In this document: one piece after another, positions 1 to 9,100 of the stretch
How the letters are laid out: each line of letters begins with the position of its first letter
Numbering within the stretch: the first letter of the stretch is position 1
Source of the DNA: Bacteroidales bacterium
GTDB lineage: Bacteria; Bacteroidota; Bacteroidia; Bacteroidales; JALTDM01
DNA: 10,448 nucleotides
NCBI GenBank assembly: GCA_026996635.1
Contig: JALWKH010000375.1
Span: forward strand, 1-10,448
Direction: 5' to 3'
The notes under the pieces: model-generated
What the model was told of the DNA's origin: nothing
The model's database searches: none
The model's input: only the letters and a program-made list of their open reading frames with translations
Made by a program: the position numbers and the translations under genes

Positions 1-5
1 AATCG

Positions 6-33
6 TTTCTTTATCAAAATGTGACTATATTTG
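6..33 (+). promoter_or_regulatory. Putative Bacteroidota-type promoter for the type B T9SS cargo gene
   Basis: TATATTTG at 26-33 is an exact match to the Bacteroidota -7 consensus TAnnTTTG. A weak -33 candidate, TTTC, starts 20 nt upstream at position 6. The box ends 31 nt before the ATG at 65, which would leave a short leader. The window begins too close to judge anything further upstream. The -7 match is seen directly; promoter activity is inferred. Confidence 0.5.
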
Positions 34-64
34 TAACAATATAGCAGATAAATAAAAGTGGGTC

Positions 65-3000
65 ATGAAAAAAATTATAAGGCTTTGGATATTCTTTTTA
101 ATGATTGTTGGTAGTTTTCCTGCTGTGTCACAAACTTTTAATGTAACAGATGGAGGTACTGTAAACGCGTGTAGTGGTACATTAAATCTAGGCTCGCCTC
201 AACCGGGACAAACTTATGTTTTTACTTTATGTTCCGATGACGTTTCCAGTGGGAATTCCCATATTTCCGTTACTTTTAATAGTTACAGCATTAACGATGG
301 GCAACTTTGTATATATGATGGACCGGATGAAAATTCTCCACAAATAGGTTGTAACGCTTGGCAATCTCCATGGGCTGTTACCGCAAGTGGAGCAAATACT
401 TCGGGGTGTTTAACTTTTGTTTATACTACACCTTCCAACGGAAGTGGTGATGATTTCAGTGCTTCCATTCATTGTAACTTCCAATGCCAACATTCCGAAC
501 TTCAACTGGTTTCAACCGATCCGAATTTTACTTATGAAGATAGCGCATATTATGTAGATGTATGTGAAGGCCAACAAATAACTTTTACTGTTGCCGGTCA
601 ATATACTAATGCGACATACCCTCAATCTGATGCTACTTCAACTTTTACTTGGTATTTTACAAATGACGATTCTGTTGTAGGTCAAGGGCTTACAAGTCAA
701 ACTTATACCTTTACAGGACATCATGGTTATAATGTCCGGGTATATATGGAAGATGAAATGGGGTGTCTTGCATCCACTTCCGTTAATGTGAGGGTTAGGG
801 TTAGTTTGAAGCCAAATTTTAGTGAAACTATGTTGGACCCTTCCATAATTTGTCCTTGTGAAACGGTTACTTTGGGGGCAGACACAAACTCAGACGGACT
901 TCCTAATGTGGAAGAACCTACTTGGACAAGTATGCCTCCTTTAGTAGTTTCCGGTACTACTTATTTGCCTGATGGTAGTGGTGTTTGTTATGAAACTTCA
1001 ATTTTAGTAAACAGTTTTGAGCCCGGACAAACTTTAGATGATATAAACGATTTTCAAAGTGTATGTATGAATATTGAGCATTCATATATTGGAGATTTAA
1101 CTATGTATTTGATTTGTCCGGATGGAACACAGGTACAACTTGAAGCCCAAACGGGTGGTGGAACTTTTTTAGGAGATGCTTTAGATGGAGATGATAGTCA
1201 AACTCCGGGCACAGGGTTTACATATTGTATTTCGCCAAATCCAACATATAATGGCACGTTGGGTGACGCTGCGAATGCAGGACATACTGTTGGAGTTTCT
1301 ATGGGTGAGGCTGTTGATCCTAATGATACTTATGCTTCATACGAGTCTTTATCAGCACTAGTTGGGTGTCCGTTAAATGGTCAGTGGACAATTAGAATTT
1401 GTGATAATTGGAGTATAGACAATGGTTTTATTTTCGGCTGGTGGCTGAATTTTGACCCAAGCCTTTATCCGGATGTTTGGCAATACACAAACAATATAGT
1501 TTCACAAACCTGGAGTGCTCCGGGAACAGACGGTCAAATTTTAGATGATAACGGACAAGGTTTCGGGGCAGGTACATATTATTGTAACCAACAACATGAA
1601 TCTCAAACACAAGAACCATTTACTCTAACTGTAGTTGATGATTATGGTTGTTCATACGACACTACTATAAATGTTATTGTCAGAGCATTTAATGACCCTG
1701 AATGTTATTGTGAAACACCTCCGTTTACAATAGATGTTACTCCCCCTCCTTGTGCAGATAGTGCTGCTGTGTTTTCTTATAATGGAGGATCGGATCCTGT
1801 TAATCCGAGCATTTCTACTTTTACTTGGGATTTTGGACCGGGTACGGTTGTTGGTGGTAATACTAGCGGTCCGGGTCCTATTTGGGTTAAATTCCCTCCG
1901 GGGGGTACTTATGATGTGACTCTTCAAGTACAAGAAAGTTATTGTGAACCATATGATACTTCTGTGACTGTTACTGTTCCTCCTACATTGTTGTCGTCAA
2001 CATCTTCTGAAGATGTTTCATGTTACGGTTATAATGATGGTATGGTAGCCGTTCAAGCAACCGGTGGTGTAGAACCGTATTCGTATACTTGGACAAATGG
2101 TGCAACAGTAGATTCCGTAACAGGGGTTTCTGCAGGATTGTATAGTGTAACCGTGACAGATGCAAACGGGTGTACATCTGTGAATTCTGCCATTGTTAAC
2201 CAACCGGATTCATTATCCATCACATGCCAAGATTATTATGAAGTATGCAACGGTCAACAGGTTACTATTCCAACCTCAACAACAGGAGGTACTGCTCCAT
2301 ATTCATATACTTGGAACGGTCAAGAGAATGGTGCAACTTTAACTGTTTCTCCTACTCAAAGTGTAGATTACAATATACAAGTTACGGATGCAAACGGATG
2401 TACTGCTTCAACTTCTACTCATGTTGAAGTTTCACCACCGTTGCGTATGCAATTGTTTGTAAACAGGGATAGTATTTGTCCCGGAGATCAAGTTGTGATT
2501 TCCGCTGCATTTTTTGATGGTGGCGGAGGACCGTATTATGTATATTTGGATGATGGAACGGTTATTACTTTACCAATAAAAGTCAGGTTAGATGAAAGCT
2601 CCGAGATAATTATTCATGCTTTGGATGTATGTGGTTCAGAGGCTGTTGACACTGTGAAAGTAGGTGTGTATCCAATGCCCTTTGTAACATTTATTGCTGA
2701 TACATTGGAAGGTTGCCAGCCGTTTACAGTACATTTCAATATAACTGCAGGAGCTGAAGAAACTCATGATTATATTTGGAATTTTGGTGATAATGATGAA
2801 ATAAACCTTTCTTTGAGTTCTAATCCGGAACATACATATTTGGATCCCGGATTATATGATGTAACCTTAATGTACACTACAAATAAAGGGTGTAAAGATA
2901 CCGTAACCATTGAAGATATGATTTTGGTACATAAAAAGCCTGTAGCCAGGTTTGTTGTTAGGCCTGAACATGCTACAATAGTTGATCCTGTGATTGATTT

Positions 3001-3487
3001 TATAAACAGGTCATCGAATGATGTAGTTATAAATATGTGGGATTTCGGAGACGGAGACAGTTCTTTACAAGTAAATCCACAACATGTATATGACAGGATA
3101 CCTCAAGACTATACGGTTTCGTTGTTTGTTGAAACACCCTACGGATGTAAAGATACCACAACGCAAATTGTGACTATAAATGATGTTTATGTCTTATATG
3201 CTCCTACGGCATTTACTCCGGATAATGATGGGTTTAATGAACTATTCTATGTTACGGGTCATGGTATTTCAACAAAAGATTTCAGGTTGATTATATTTGA
3301 CCGCTGGGGTGAAAAGATTTGGGAAACAGATAAATATGATCCCGAAAATCCCGCAAGGTACGGATGGGACGGTACTGTAAAAGGAGGTAAAAAAGCAGAA
3401 CCCGGAGTTTATAAGTGGTATTGCGAGGTTTACGATATTTTCGGCAATTTCCATGTTGAAACCGGAAATGTAACATTAATTAGATAA
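65..3487 (+). CDS. Secreted multidomain surface protein (CUB-like, PKD-like, P domain, SprB repeat) with T9SS type B sorting domain
   Basis: Probable cell-surface or released protein with no visible catalytic domain. Residues 1-22 form a Sec signal peptide (MKKIIR, hydrophobic core, cleavage expected at AVS|Q). Next come a CUB-like domain (about 25-140, with LCIYDGPD at 81-88), a PKD-like segment (about 145-245), and a P/Homo B domain (about 300-470, IGDLTMYLICPDGT and NGQWTIRICDNW). PKD-like modules follow (WDFG at 588). A SprB-type repeat lies at about 641-718 (VSCYGYNDG, VTDANGC), then a related module to 792 with a second VTDANGC. Two more PKD domains carry WNFGD (905) and WDFGDGD (992). 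The C-terminus, about 1041-1140, has APTAFTPDNDG, WGEKIWE, GWDGT and PGVYKW and ends in VTLIR. This is the gliding-motility-associated CHU_C/type B T9SS signal. The ATG at 65 is preceded by an A-rich stretch and starts the signal peptide. Many type B cargo genes neighbour porP/sprF; none is seen here. Sorting is confident; an adhesive role is inference. Confidence 0.93.
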   Translation: MKKIIRLWIFFLMIVGSFPAVSQTFNVTDGGTVNACSGTLNLGSPQPGQTYVFTLCSDDVSSGNSHISVTFNSYSINDGQLCIYDGPDENSPQIGCNAWQSPWAVTASGANTSGCLTFVYTTPSNGSGDDFSASIHCNFQCQHSELQLVSTDPNFTYEDSAYYVDVCEGQQITFTVAGQYTNATYPQSDATSTFTWYFTNDDSVVGQGLTSQTYTFTGHHGYNVRVYMEDEMGCLASTSVNVRVRVSLKPNFSETMLDPSIICPCETVTLGADTNSDGLPNVEEPTWTSMPPLVVSGTTYLPDGSGVCYETSILVNSFEPGQTLDDINDFQSVCMNIEHSYIGDLTMYLICPDGTQVQLEAQTGGGTFLGDALDGDDSQTPGTGFTYCISPNPTYNGTLGDAANAGHTVGVSMGEAVDPNDTYASYESLSALVGCPLNGQWTIRICDNWSIDNGFIFGWWLNFDPSLYPDVWQYTNNIVSQTWSAPGTDGQILDDNGQGFGAGTYYCNQQHESQTQEPFTLTVVDDYGCSYDTTINVIVRAFNDPECYCETPPFTIDVTPPPCADSAAVFSYNGGSDPVNPSISTFTWDFGPGTVVGGNTSGPGPIWVKFPPGGTYDVTLQVQESYCEPYDTSVTVTVPPTLLSSTSSEDVSCYGYNDGMVAVQATGGVEPYSYTWTNGATVDSVTGVSAGLYSVTVTDANGCTSVNSAIVNQPDSLSITCQDYYEVCNGQQVTIPTSTTGGTAPYSYTWNGQENGATLTVSPTQSVDYNIQVTDANGCTASTSTHVEVSPPLRMQLFVNRDSICPGDQVVISAAFFDGGGGPYYVYLDDGTVITLPIKVRLDESSEIIIHALDVCGSEAVDTVKVGVYPMPFVTFIADTLEGCQPFTVHFNITAGAEETHDYIWNFGDNDEINLSLSSNPEHTYLDPGLYDVTLMYTTNKGCKDTVTIEDMILVHKKPVARFVVRPEHATIVDPVIDFINRSSNDVVINMWDFGDGDSSLQVNPQHVYDRIPQDYTVSLFVETPYGCKDTTTQIVTINDVYVLYAPTAFTPDNDGFNELFYVTGHGISTKDFRLIIFDRWGEKIWETDKYDPENPARYGWDGTVKGGKKAEPGVYKWYCEVYDIFGNFHVETGNVTLIR

Positions 3488-3510
3488 GAAAGTTGGCTTG
3501 ACAATTTGAG

Positions 3511-3544
3511 AAGTTGGCAAGTTTTTGTGCTTGCCAACTTTTTT
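3511..3544 (+). terminator. Intrinsic terminator in the convergent gap
   Basis: An 11-bp perfect stem, AAGTTGGCAAG at 3511-3521 with CTTGCCAACTT at 3530-3540, encloses an 8-nt loop and runs into a T-rich tail. It starts 24 nt after the stop of the type B cargo gene and serves the plus strand. The tail overlaps the stop codon of the opposing glycosylase gene. Read on the minus strand the same stem lacks a good U-tract. A partial extra copy of the left arm, AAGTTGGC at 3490-3497, could pair with 3533-3540 instead and give the minus strand a hairpin followed by TCTTATC. Confidence 0.9.
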
Positions 3545-4118
3545 ATTGTTGTAATGTGATTTCTTTTGCAACAAACCTCCAAGGCTTACTTATCCAAGGT
3601 TCTCCTGCGTAATTTATTCCTACGCGCGGAAGTTGTTCCATTTTGAAGCTAATTTTATATTGAGGAACTGATATAAATAATCCTGTTGTTTTATTGTAAA
3701 TTTTTTGGCCGTTGAAAAGATCTTTTGAAATTTCCAGAACTTTGCCGGCTTTGCCGGGTCCGTCATAATGTTTTATCAATTTGCCGTATTCGGATATTTC
3801 GGCAATTCCTCTGATGAGAACAGCTTCGGGTTTGTCCTTTTTCCCCGAAACGATATTTAGCATCCAGTACATTCCGTAAATCAGATAAATATAAATTGTT
3901 CCGCCTTCTTCATACATTACCTTTGTTCGTTCCGTTTTCCCTTTGCTGCAATGGCAAGCTTTATCTTCTACTCCTAGGTATGCTTCGGTTTCAGTTATTA
4001 TAAAATACCGTTTTTCCCCATTATTGTATTTGCGTACCAGTAATTTTCCGAGTAGTGATTTTGCCAAACTTACAGCATCTTGAGTGTAAAAATCTTTCTC
4101 TATAATTTTTTCAGTCAT
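3543..4118 (-). CDS. DNA-3-methyladenine glycosylase, AAG/MPG family
   Basis: Base-excision repair enzyme that removes alkylated purines such as 3-methyladenine from DNA. The 191-residue length is typical for a bacterial AAG/MPG protein. ETEAYLG at 43-49 supplies the catalytic Glu45 and base-stacking Tyr47, and His56 follows. These line up with human AAG Glu125, Tyr127 and His136. Tyr78 in IYIYLIYGMYW matches human Tyr159. LLGKLLVR near the N-terminus, AVLIRG, GPGKAGK and the C-terminal RVGI...PWRF are also family motifs. No key residue is missing. The ATG at 4118 lies inside the 3' end of the upstream recQ-type gene (8-nt overlap), so translation is probably coupled to it. No secretion signal is present, as expected for a cytoplasmic enzyme. 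The family is unrelated in fold to E. coli Tag and AlkA, which do the same job. Confidence 0.95.
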   Translation of the reverse strand: MTEKIIEKDFYTQDAVSLAKSLLGKLLVRKYNNGEKRYFIITETEAYLGVEDKACHCSKGKTERTKVMYEEGGTIYIYLIYGMYWMLNIVSGKKDKPEAVLIRGIAEISEYGKLIKHYDGPGKAGKVLEISKDLFNGQKIYNKTTGLFISVPQYKISFKMEQLPRVGINYAGEPWISKPWRFVAKEITLQQ

Positions 4119-6015
4119 GCCACATCAAAAATTTTTTTTCGTCATACTTTATTTTTCCTGTTTCAAACAGCCAGTCAATTACTTTAATCGTTTTTTCTTC
4201 TTCAAAGTTTATGTCATCTACCAGTTGGGTAAGCGGTACATGGTCATTTTTAAGTATTGCTTTAATTTTTTCCAGGATCGTGTCAAATTCGTATCTGGAC
4301 ATATCCAGTTCGTTTCTGCTCAGGCAAACATCACATTCTCCGCACCGGTAAGATTCTTTTTGTCCGAAATATTCCACAAGTTGTTGACTTCTGCATTTTG
4401 TCGTGTTCTCGGCATATTTAATTATTGCTTCTATTTTTTTGCTTAATCTTTCTTTGCGGTCTTCATAATTTTCTTTTGAAATTACCAAATGTTCGGCTTC
4501 CATGTGCGGTTCTACGAAAGAAATTTTTGGTGAATCGCTTGCTTCTATGTAATTTAAAATGTGAAACTTTTGAAGTATCCTGAGGTATCTTATTATGTTT
4601 TCTTCTGTTGTTTTATATTTTTTTGCAAGGTATTTTTCATTTATTTTTACATAAGTAGTAAACAATCCGGAATATGTTCGGGTAAGGGCTTTAATAACGG
4701 GAGCCAGATTTTCATGTTCTATTTGAAATTTGTATAGTTCGTAGTTATTTACAATTATTTTGATTCTGGAAGGTGTAAAAACGGCATCGGAAAGATTTAT
4801 GTATCCTTCTTGCATTAGTAATTTTAGGGCATTGAATGTTTCTACGGTAGGAAGTTTATATTTTTTTACAAAATCATAAAAATCAAATTCAAAAACTTTT
4901 TCCCTGCCTTCACCTAACGGTATTTGGTAATAATCGGCTAATAATTGATAAACTTTTTTAATGAATTTTTTTTCGGGGAAACTTTTGGTCAGGAATTGTT
5001 TTAAACGGGTTTTATCGGTATTGTTGTATAAAAGTACGGCAAAAGATTTTTTGCCGTCTCTGCCTGCCCTGCCTGCTTCTTGAAAATATGCTTCGATGCT
5101 TTCGGGCACATCTGCATGTATTACAAAACGCACATCGGGTTTATCTATTCCCATGCCGAAAGCATTGGTTGCAACTATAATTCTCGTTTTGTCGTTTTTC
5201 CAGTCTTCTTGTTTTTTATTGCGGATTTCTTGTTTAAGTCCGGCATGGTAGTAGTCGGCACTTATTCCGTGTTCCGTTAGCAACTCTGCCAACTCTTTGG
5301 TTTTTTTTCTGCTTCGTACATATACAATTCCCGTACCGCTTGTACGTTTTATCGTTTTTACTATATAGCCGTATTTGTTTTCTATGTGTCTGACAATGTA
5401 AATAAGGTTTTTCCGTTCAAAACTCTTTCTGAAAACATTTTTTTGTTTAAAGTTCAGTTTTTCCTGTATGTCATCTACAACCTCCGGCGTTGCCGTTGCC
5501 GTAACTGCAAGAACAGGGGTTTCCGGAAAGAATTCTCTTATTTCAGCAATTTTGATGTAAGGCGGTCTGAAATCATATCCCCATTGTGAAATACAGTGAG
5601 CTTCGTCCACGGCAATGAGTGTAACATTCATATTTTTTAGATAAGATCTGAATGATTCCGATAGTAATCTCTCGGGGGAGATGTACAGAAATTTTATTCT
5701 TTCATTTAATGCTTCGTTCAGGTAGAATTTTATTTCGTCATAACTTAAACCTGTGTATAGTGCAGCTGCCGGAATGCCTTTTTTCTCAAGGTTTTCCACC
5801 TGGTCTTTCATTAGAGCTATGAGAGGAGTTATTACAATGGTAAGTCCACCGCGGGCCAAACCTGCTACTTGAAAGATTATTGATTTGCCGCCTCCTGTCG
5901 GCAATAACCCCAAAACATCGTTCCCTTTATAAGTTTCTTCTATAATTTCTTTCTGAAGTGGCCTGAAACTTTTATATCCCCAGTGTTCGTAAAGTATTTT
6001 TTCGAATAAATCCAT
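4111..6015 (-). CDS. recQ: RecQ-family ATP-dependent DNA helicase
   Basis: 3'-5' superfamily 2 DNA helicase expected to act in recombination and fork repair. From ATG at 6015 it is 634 residues. An in-frame TTG just upstream (6016-6018) is a less likely start. Helicase motifs: FRPLQ near the N-terminus, Walker A PTGGGKS (39-45), TPLIALMKDQ, DEAH (137-140) followed by the RecQ aromatic loop SQWGYDFRPPY, TATAT, VATNAFGMGIDKPDVR, and QEAGRAGRDG (312-321). Zinc ligands are Cys541, Cys558, Cys561 and Cys564, with the same C-x16-C-x2-C-x2-C spacing as E. coli RecQ. Unusually, about 200 residues separate motif VI from the first cysteine, where E. coli RecQ has roughly 50-60. The segment looks helical and winged-helix-like. 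The last 70 residues look winged-helix-like and there is no HRDC domain. This resembles a shorter second RecQ type I recall from Bacteroidota, so the symbol denotes family only. No clear TAnnTTTG box was found upstream. Confidence 0.93.
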   Translation of the reverse strand: MDLFEKILYEHWGYKSFRPLQKEIIEETYKGNDVLGLLPTGGGKSIIFQVAGLARGGLTIVITPLIALMKDQVENLEKKGIPAAALYTGLSYDEIKFYLNEALNERIKFLYISPERLLSESFRSYLKNMNVTLIAVDEAHCISQWGYDFRPPYIKIAEIREFFPETPVLAVTATATPEVVDDIQEKLNFKQKNVFRKSFERKNLIYIVRHIENKYGYIVKTIKRTSGTGIVYVRSRKKTKELAELLTEHGISADYYHAGLKQEIRNKKQEDWKNDKTRIIVATNAFGMGIDKPDVRFVIHADVPESIEAYFQEAGRAGRDGKKSFAVLLYNNTDKTRLKQFLTKSFPEKKFIKKVYQLLADYYQIPLGEGREKVFEFDFYDFVKKYKLPTVETFNALKLLMQEGYINLSDAVFTPSRIKIIVNNYELYKFQIEHENLAPVIKALTRTYSGLFTTYVKINEKYLAKKYKTTEENIIRYLRILQKFHILNYIEASDSPKISFVEPHMEAEHLVISKENYEDRKERLSKKIEAIIKYAENTTKCRSQQLVEYFGQKESYRCGECDVCLSRNELDMSRYEFDTILEKIKAILKNDHVPLTQLVDDINFEEEKTIKVIDWLFETGKIKYDEKKFLMWHD

Positions 6016-6032
6016 CAATTTGTGTATAAATA

Positions 6033-6046
6033 CAACAATTTTGTTG
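6033..6046. repeat. Short inverted repeat in the recQ divergent intergenic region
   Basis: CAACAATTTTGTTG has 6-bp perfect arms (CAACAA and TTGTTG) around TT. It lies 18 nt upstream of the recQ ATG, probably within the recQ leader or promoter. It could be an operator-like site. The arms are low in complexity and the region is AT-rich, so chance is a fair explanation. Confidence 0.25.
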
Positions 6047-6069
6047 ATAAAAATAACAACAAAAATTTA

Positions 6070-6097
6070 TTTGGGTGCAACATCTTGTTTAAATTTG
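6070..6097 (+). promoter_or_regulatory. Putative Bacteroidota-type promoter for the type A T9SS cargo gene
   Basis: TAAATTTG at 6090-6097 is an exact TAnnTTTG -7 match. TTTG at 6070-6073 is a -33 candidate, with 16 nt between the elements, slightly shorter than the usual spacing. The -7 box ends 32 nt before the ATG at 6130, almost the same as for the gene at 65. An A-rich stretch, not a Shine-Dalgarno, precedes the ATG. Promoter activity is inferred from the consensus. Confidence 0.55.
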
Positions 6098-6129
6098 CTG
6101 TCAATTAAAAAAACCAAAAAAAGAAAGCT

Positions 6130-9100
6130 ATGAAGAAAATTATTAAATTTATGTTTTTAGGTGTGTTCCTGTTGATGGTTACGCACTTAAATGCTCAGAC
6201 TTATGGATACGGAGCTCTGATTGATAGTACTGGAGCTAGTGGAAACGATAGTGATCCAACAGTTGCTACTCTAAATTTTAACGGTTATCCTGAATATTAC
6301 ATTGATAGTATAGTGGTGGAAGCAACTATAGGTTCTTGGTGTAATTCTTGGTATTCTATGAATATTTATGTAAACGGTTCAATGGAACAAGCTGGTGTGT
6401 GTAACGGTTCTTATGTTTTTCACACTCTTGATGGTGATTCTATAGAAGGAGTCACAATTACTGTTGAATCTGTGGATGAAGATAATTATAATGATAATAT
6501 AACCCTAACCAATAAGACTACAATTTATTATCATTACATTTTGCCTGATACCGATTTAGCGGTGTTAGCTGTAGCAGGAAGTAGTGGTTGGGATTTGAAT
6601 GGTAATGAAGTTATAAGTGCCTCCATTGCAAATTTAGGTGCAAATAATATTTACAATTTCCCAATCAGATATTCTGTAGATGGTGGTCAAACCTGGGTTG
6701 ATGAAGTTTATTCAGATACTTTATATGCCGGAGATACAGTTTTGTTTAGTTTTAATACTACTGCTGATTTAAGTCAAGTAGGAGAGTACAACATAGTGGT
6801 TGATATTCCTGTGCAAAATGATGGTATTGCTACTAACAATACAGTAAGTAAGAATATTACACATTATAATACTGTTACTGAGTTTTATAGAATTTTTACT
6901 TTTGAAGATTCCGTTTCGCATCTTTTGTATTTCAATAATACCGGAGGCCCGCAATGGCACAGGGATCTTATTGCTAATATGCCTTATGGTGATTTTAGTA
7001 GTTTCCCGGATGTGGGACAATATTGTTATATGGTAAAAGTAAATTCATCCTCCAACGTTGTATTAAGGTTTGTTAAACAGGCGGACTCTGTCTTAGTTAG
7101 CTTTTTAAGTAATTTTCAAGCATATAATGCAAATGGAGATGTGCACTTTTATGTAAGTTATGACGGTATGGCTACTTGGGATGAATTATATAGTGCTACA
7201 GATGATGAGAACAGTGGTGGTGAAAAACATTCATTTGGAATACAAGGGAATGCTGGAGATACTATTTATTTAAGATGGTGGTTTAATGTACCCTCCGGAG
7301 ATATTTGGCAATGGGCTATAGATAATGTTGAAATCAAGTCCTTACCGGATGCCGATTTAGCTGTGTCAAATGTATATGTAGCTCAACAACATTCATGCGT
7401 ACCTTCAAATGATACGATTTGGGTTGCTGTAAGAAATGAAGGAGCACAACCACAAGCAAATTATGTTGTAAGTTATTCTTTAGACAGTTCAACTTGGATT
7501 TCTCAAACAATTACCGATACTCTTAATCCCGGTGATGTAAAAGATGTTGCATTTACTTATGCCTTTACTAATTTCGGAAATTATACTATATATGCAAAAG
7601 TAGAAGATGTGGCTGGAAGTGATACATTGTACATTGATAATAATTTTGGAAGTACTTCAATAGTTAAACAGCCTGTTATAGACAGTTTCCCATATACACA
7701 AGGCTTTGAAGGAGAGCAGTATTGGGTAGCAGGAGGTGTTAATTCAAGTTGGGAACTTGGAACGCCCGCGGGTATTGTTATTAATTCCGCAGCATCAGGT
7801 TCAAATGCTTGGGTAACTAATTTAACAGGTAATTATAATGCAGATGAATATTCTTATGTTGAAAGTCCTTGTTTTGATTTCAGTAATCTTCATAATCCGT
7901 TGGTTCAATTTAACTATTGGGTAGAATCAGAAGGTGGTTCTTGGAGTTATGATGGAGCAGTTTTGGAATATTCAATAGATAGCGGGGCTACTTGGAATAT
8001 TATAGGTAATATTGGAGATTGGAAGAACTGGTATAATAAAAACAATATAAGTGCTTTGTCTTCTGATGGTTGGAGTGGAGATAATGGAGATGGAACAAAC
8101 GGCTGGGTAGAAGCAAGGCATTTGCTTAATGATTTGGCAGGTCAACCTCATGTAAAATTCAGGTTTGTTTTTGCATCAGACGGAGGTGTTCAATACGACG
8201 GATTTGCTTTTGATGATTTTACTATCAGAGAAGGAGAAATTAACCTTGCGATAACAGAAATTAACTATAATGGAGCTGAAGGTGGTACTGATACAACTGA
8301 ATTTATAGAATGGTATAATTATGGTCAAGATGCTGTAAATGTGAATGGATTTTATTACTCACAAGGAGTAGAGGATACATTACCGGATTTAACTGTATTG
8401 CCGGGCGAATATTTTGTTTCAGCTTATGATTCCAGTGTAATGGCAGATTTCTTTAATTATACAGGAGCTATTACTTGGGATGCAGGTGGCTTATCTAATT
8501 CAGGAGAAGATATAGCTTTGCATACCTGGTGGGGAGAATTGGTAGATTCAGTATTTTATGATGATGGAAATGGTTGGCCAACAGCAGCTGACGGATATGG
8601 TCCGAGTTTAGTATTTTGTAACCAAAATATAGGTTTGGATCAAAATGATCCTGCAAACTGGACAGTATCTACAAGTTTTGTTGATTCGCTTAATGGCATG
8701 GCAGTTTACGCTTCACCCGGGGCAATGGACAGCAGTTGTATGTTTATTGATTTATTGGTTGTAATGCCGGAAGACAGTGCACATTATTATGATTGCGATT
8801 TAAGTGCAACAGATACAGTTGATATAATGTTTACCAACATTGGTAACATGGATGTACCTGCAGGTGATACAATTTATTTTGCATATCAAGTTAATAGCGG
8901 TGCATGGGTAGAAGATACATTAGTTGCACAGGCAAATATTGCAGCAGGGGATACTTTACCGTTTACATTTGATCAAACAGTAGATTTTTCTGCCCTTGGC
9001 GATTACAATTACAGGGTGTATGTATCTTATTACAATGATAACAATCAAATGAACGATACCGTTTCGGGTATTTTGACACATTATGAACCCGTGGTTGATT

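Noticed and set aside
1652..2203. Several short minus-strand frames under the type B cargo gene
   Set aside because: They overlap a confidently coding region, have no domain-like features and no start context. They are shadows.
4117..4446. A 109-codon plus-strand open frame with hydrophobic, Phe-rich translation
   Set aside because: It lies wholly antisense to the recQ-type gene, covering its zinc-binding end, and its composition is what reverse-reading of AT-rich Lys/Glu codons gives. It is a shadow.
6016..6018. In-frame TTG start one codon upstream of the recQ ATG
   Set aside because: The adjacent ATG at 6015 is a better start and the extra residue has no effect. No ribosome-binding signal favours the TTG.
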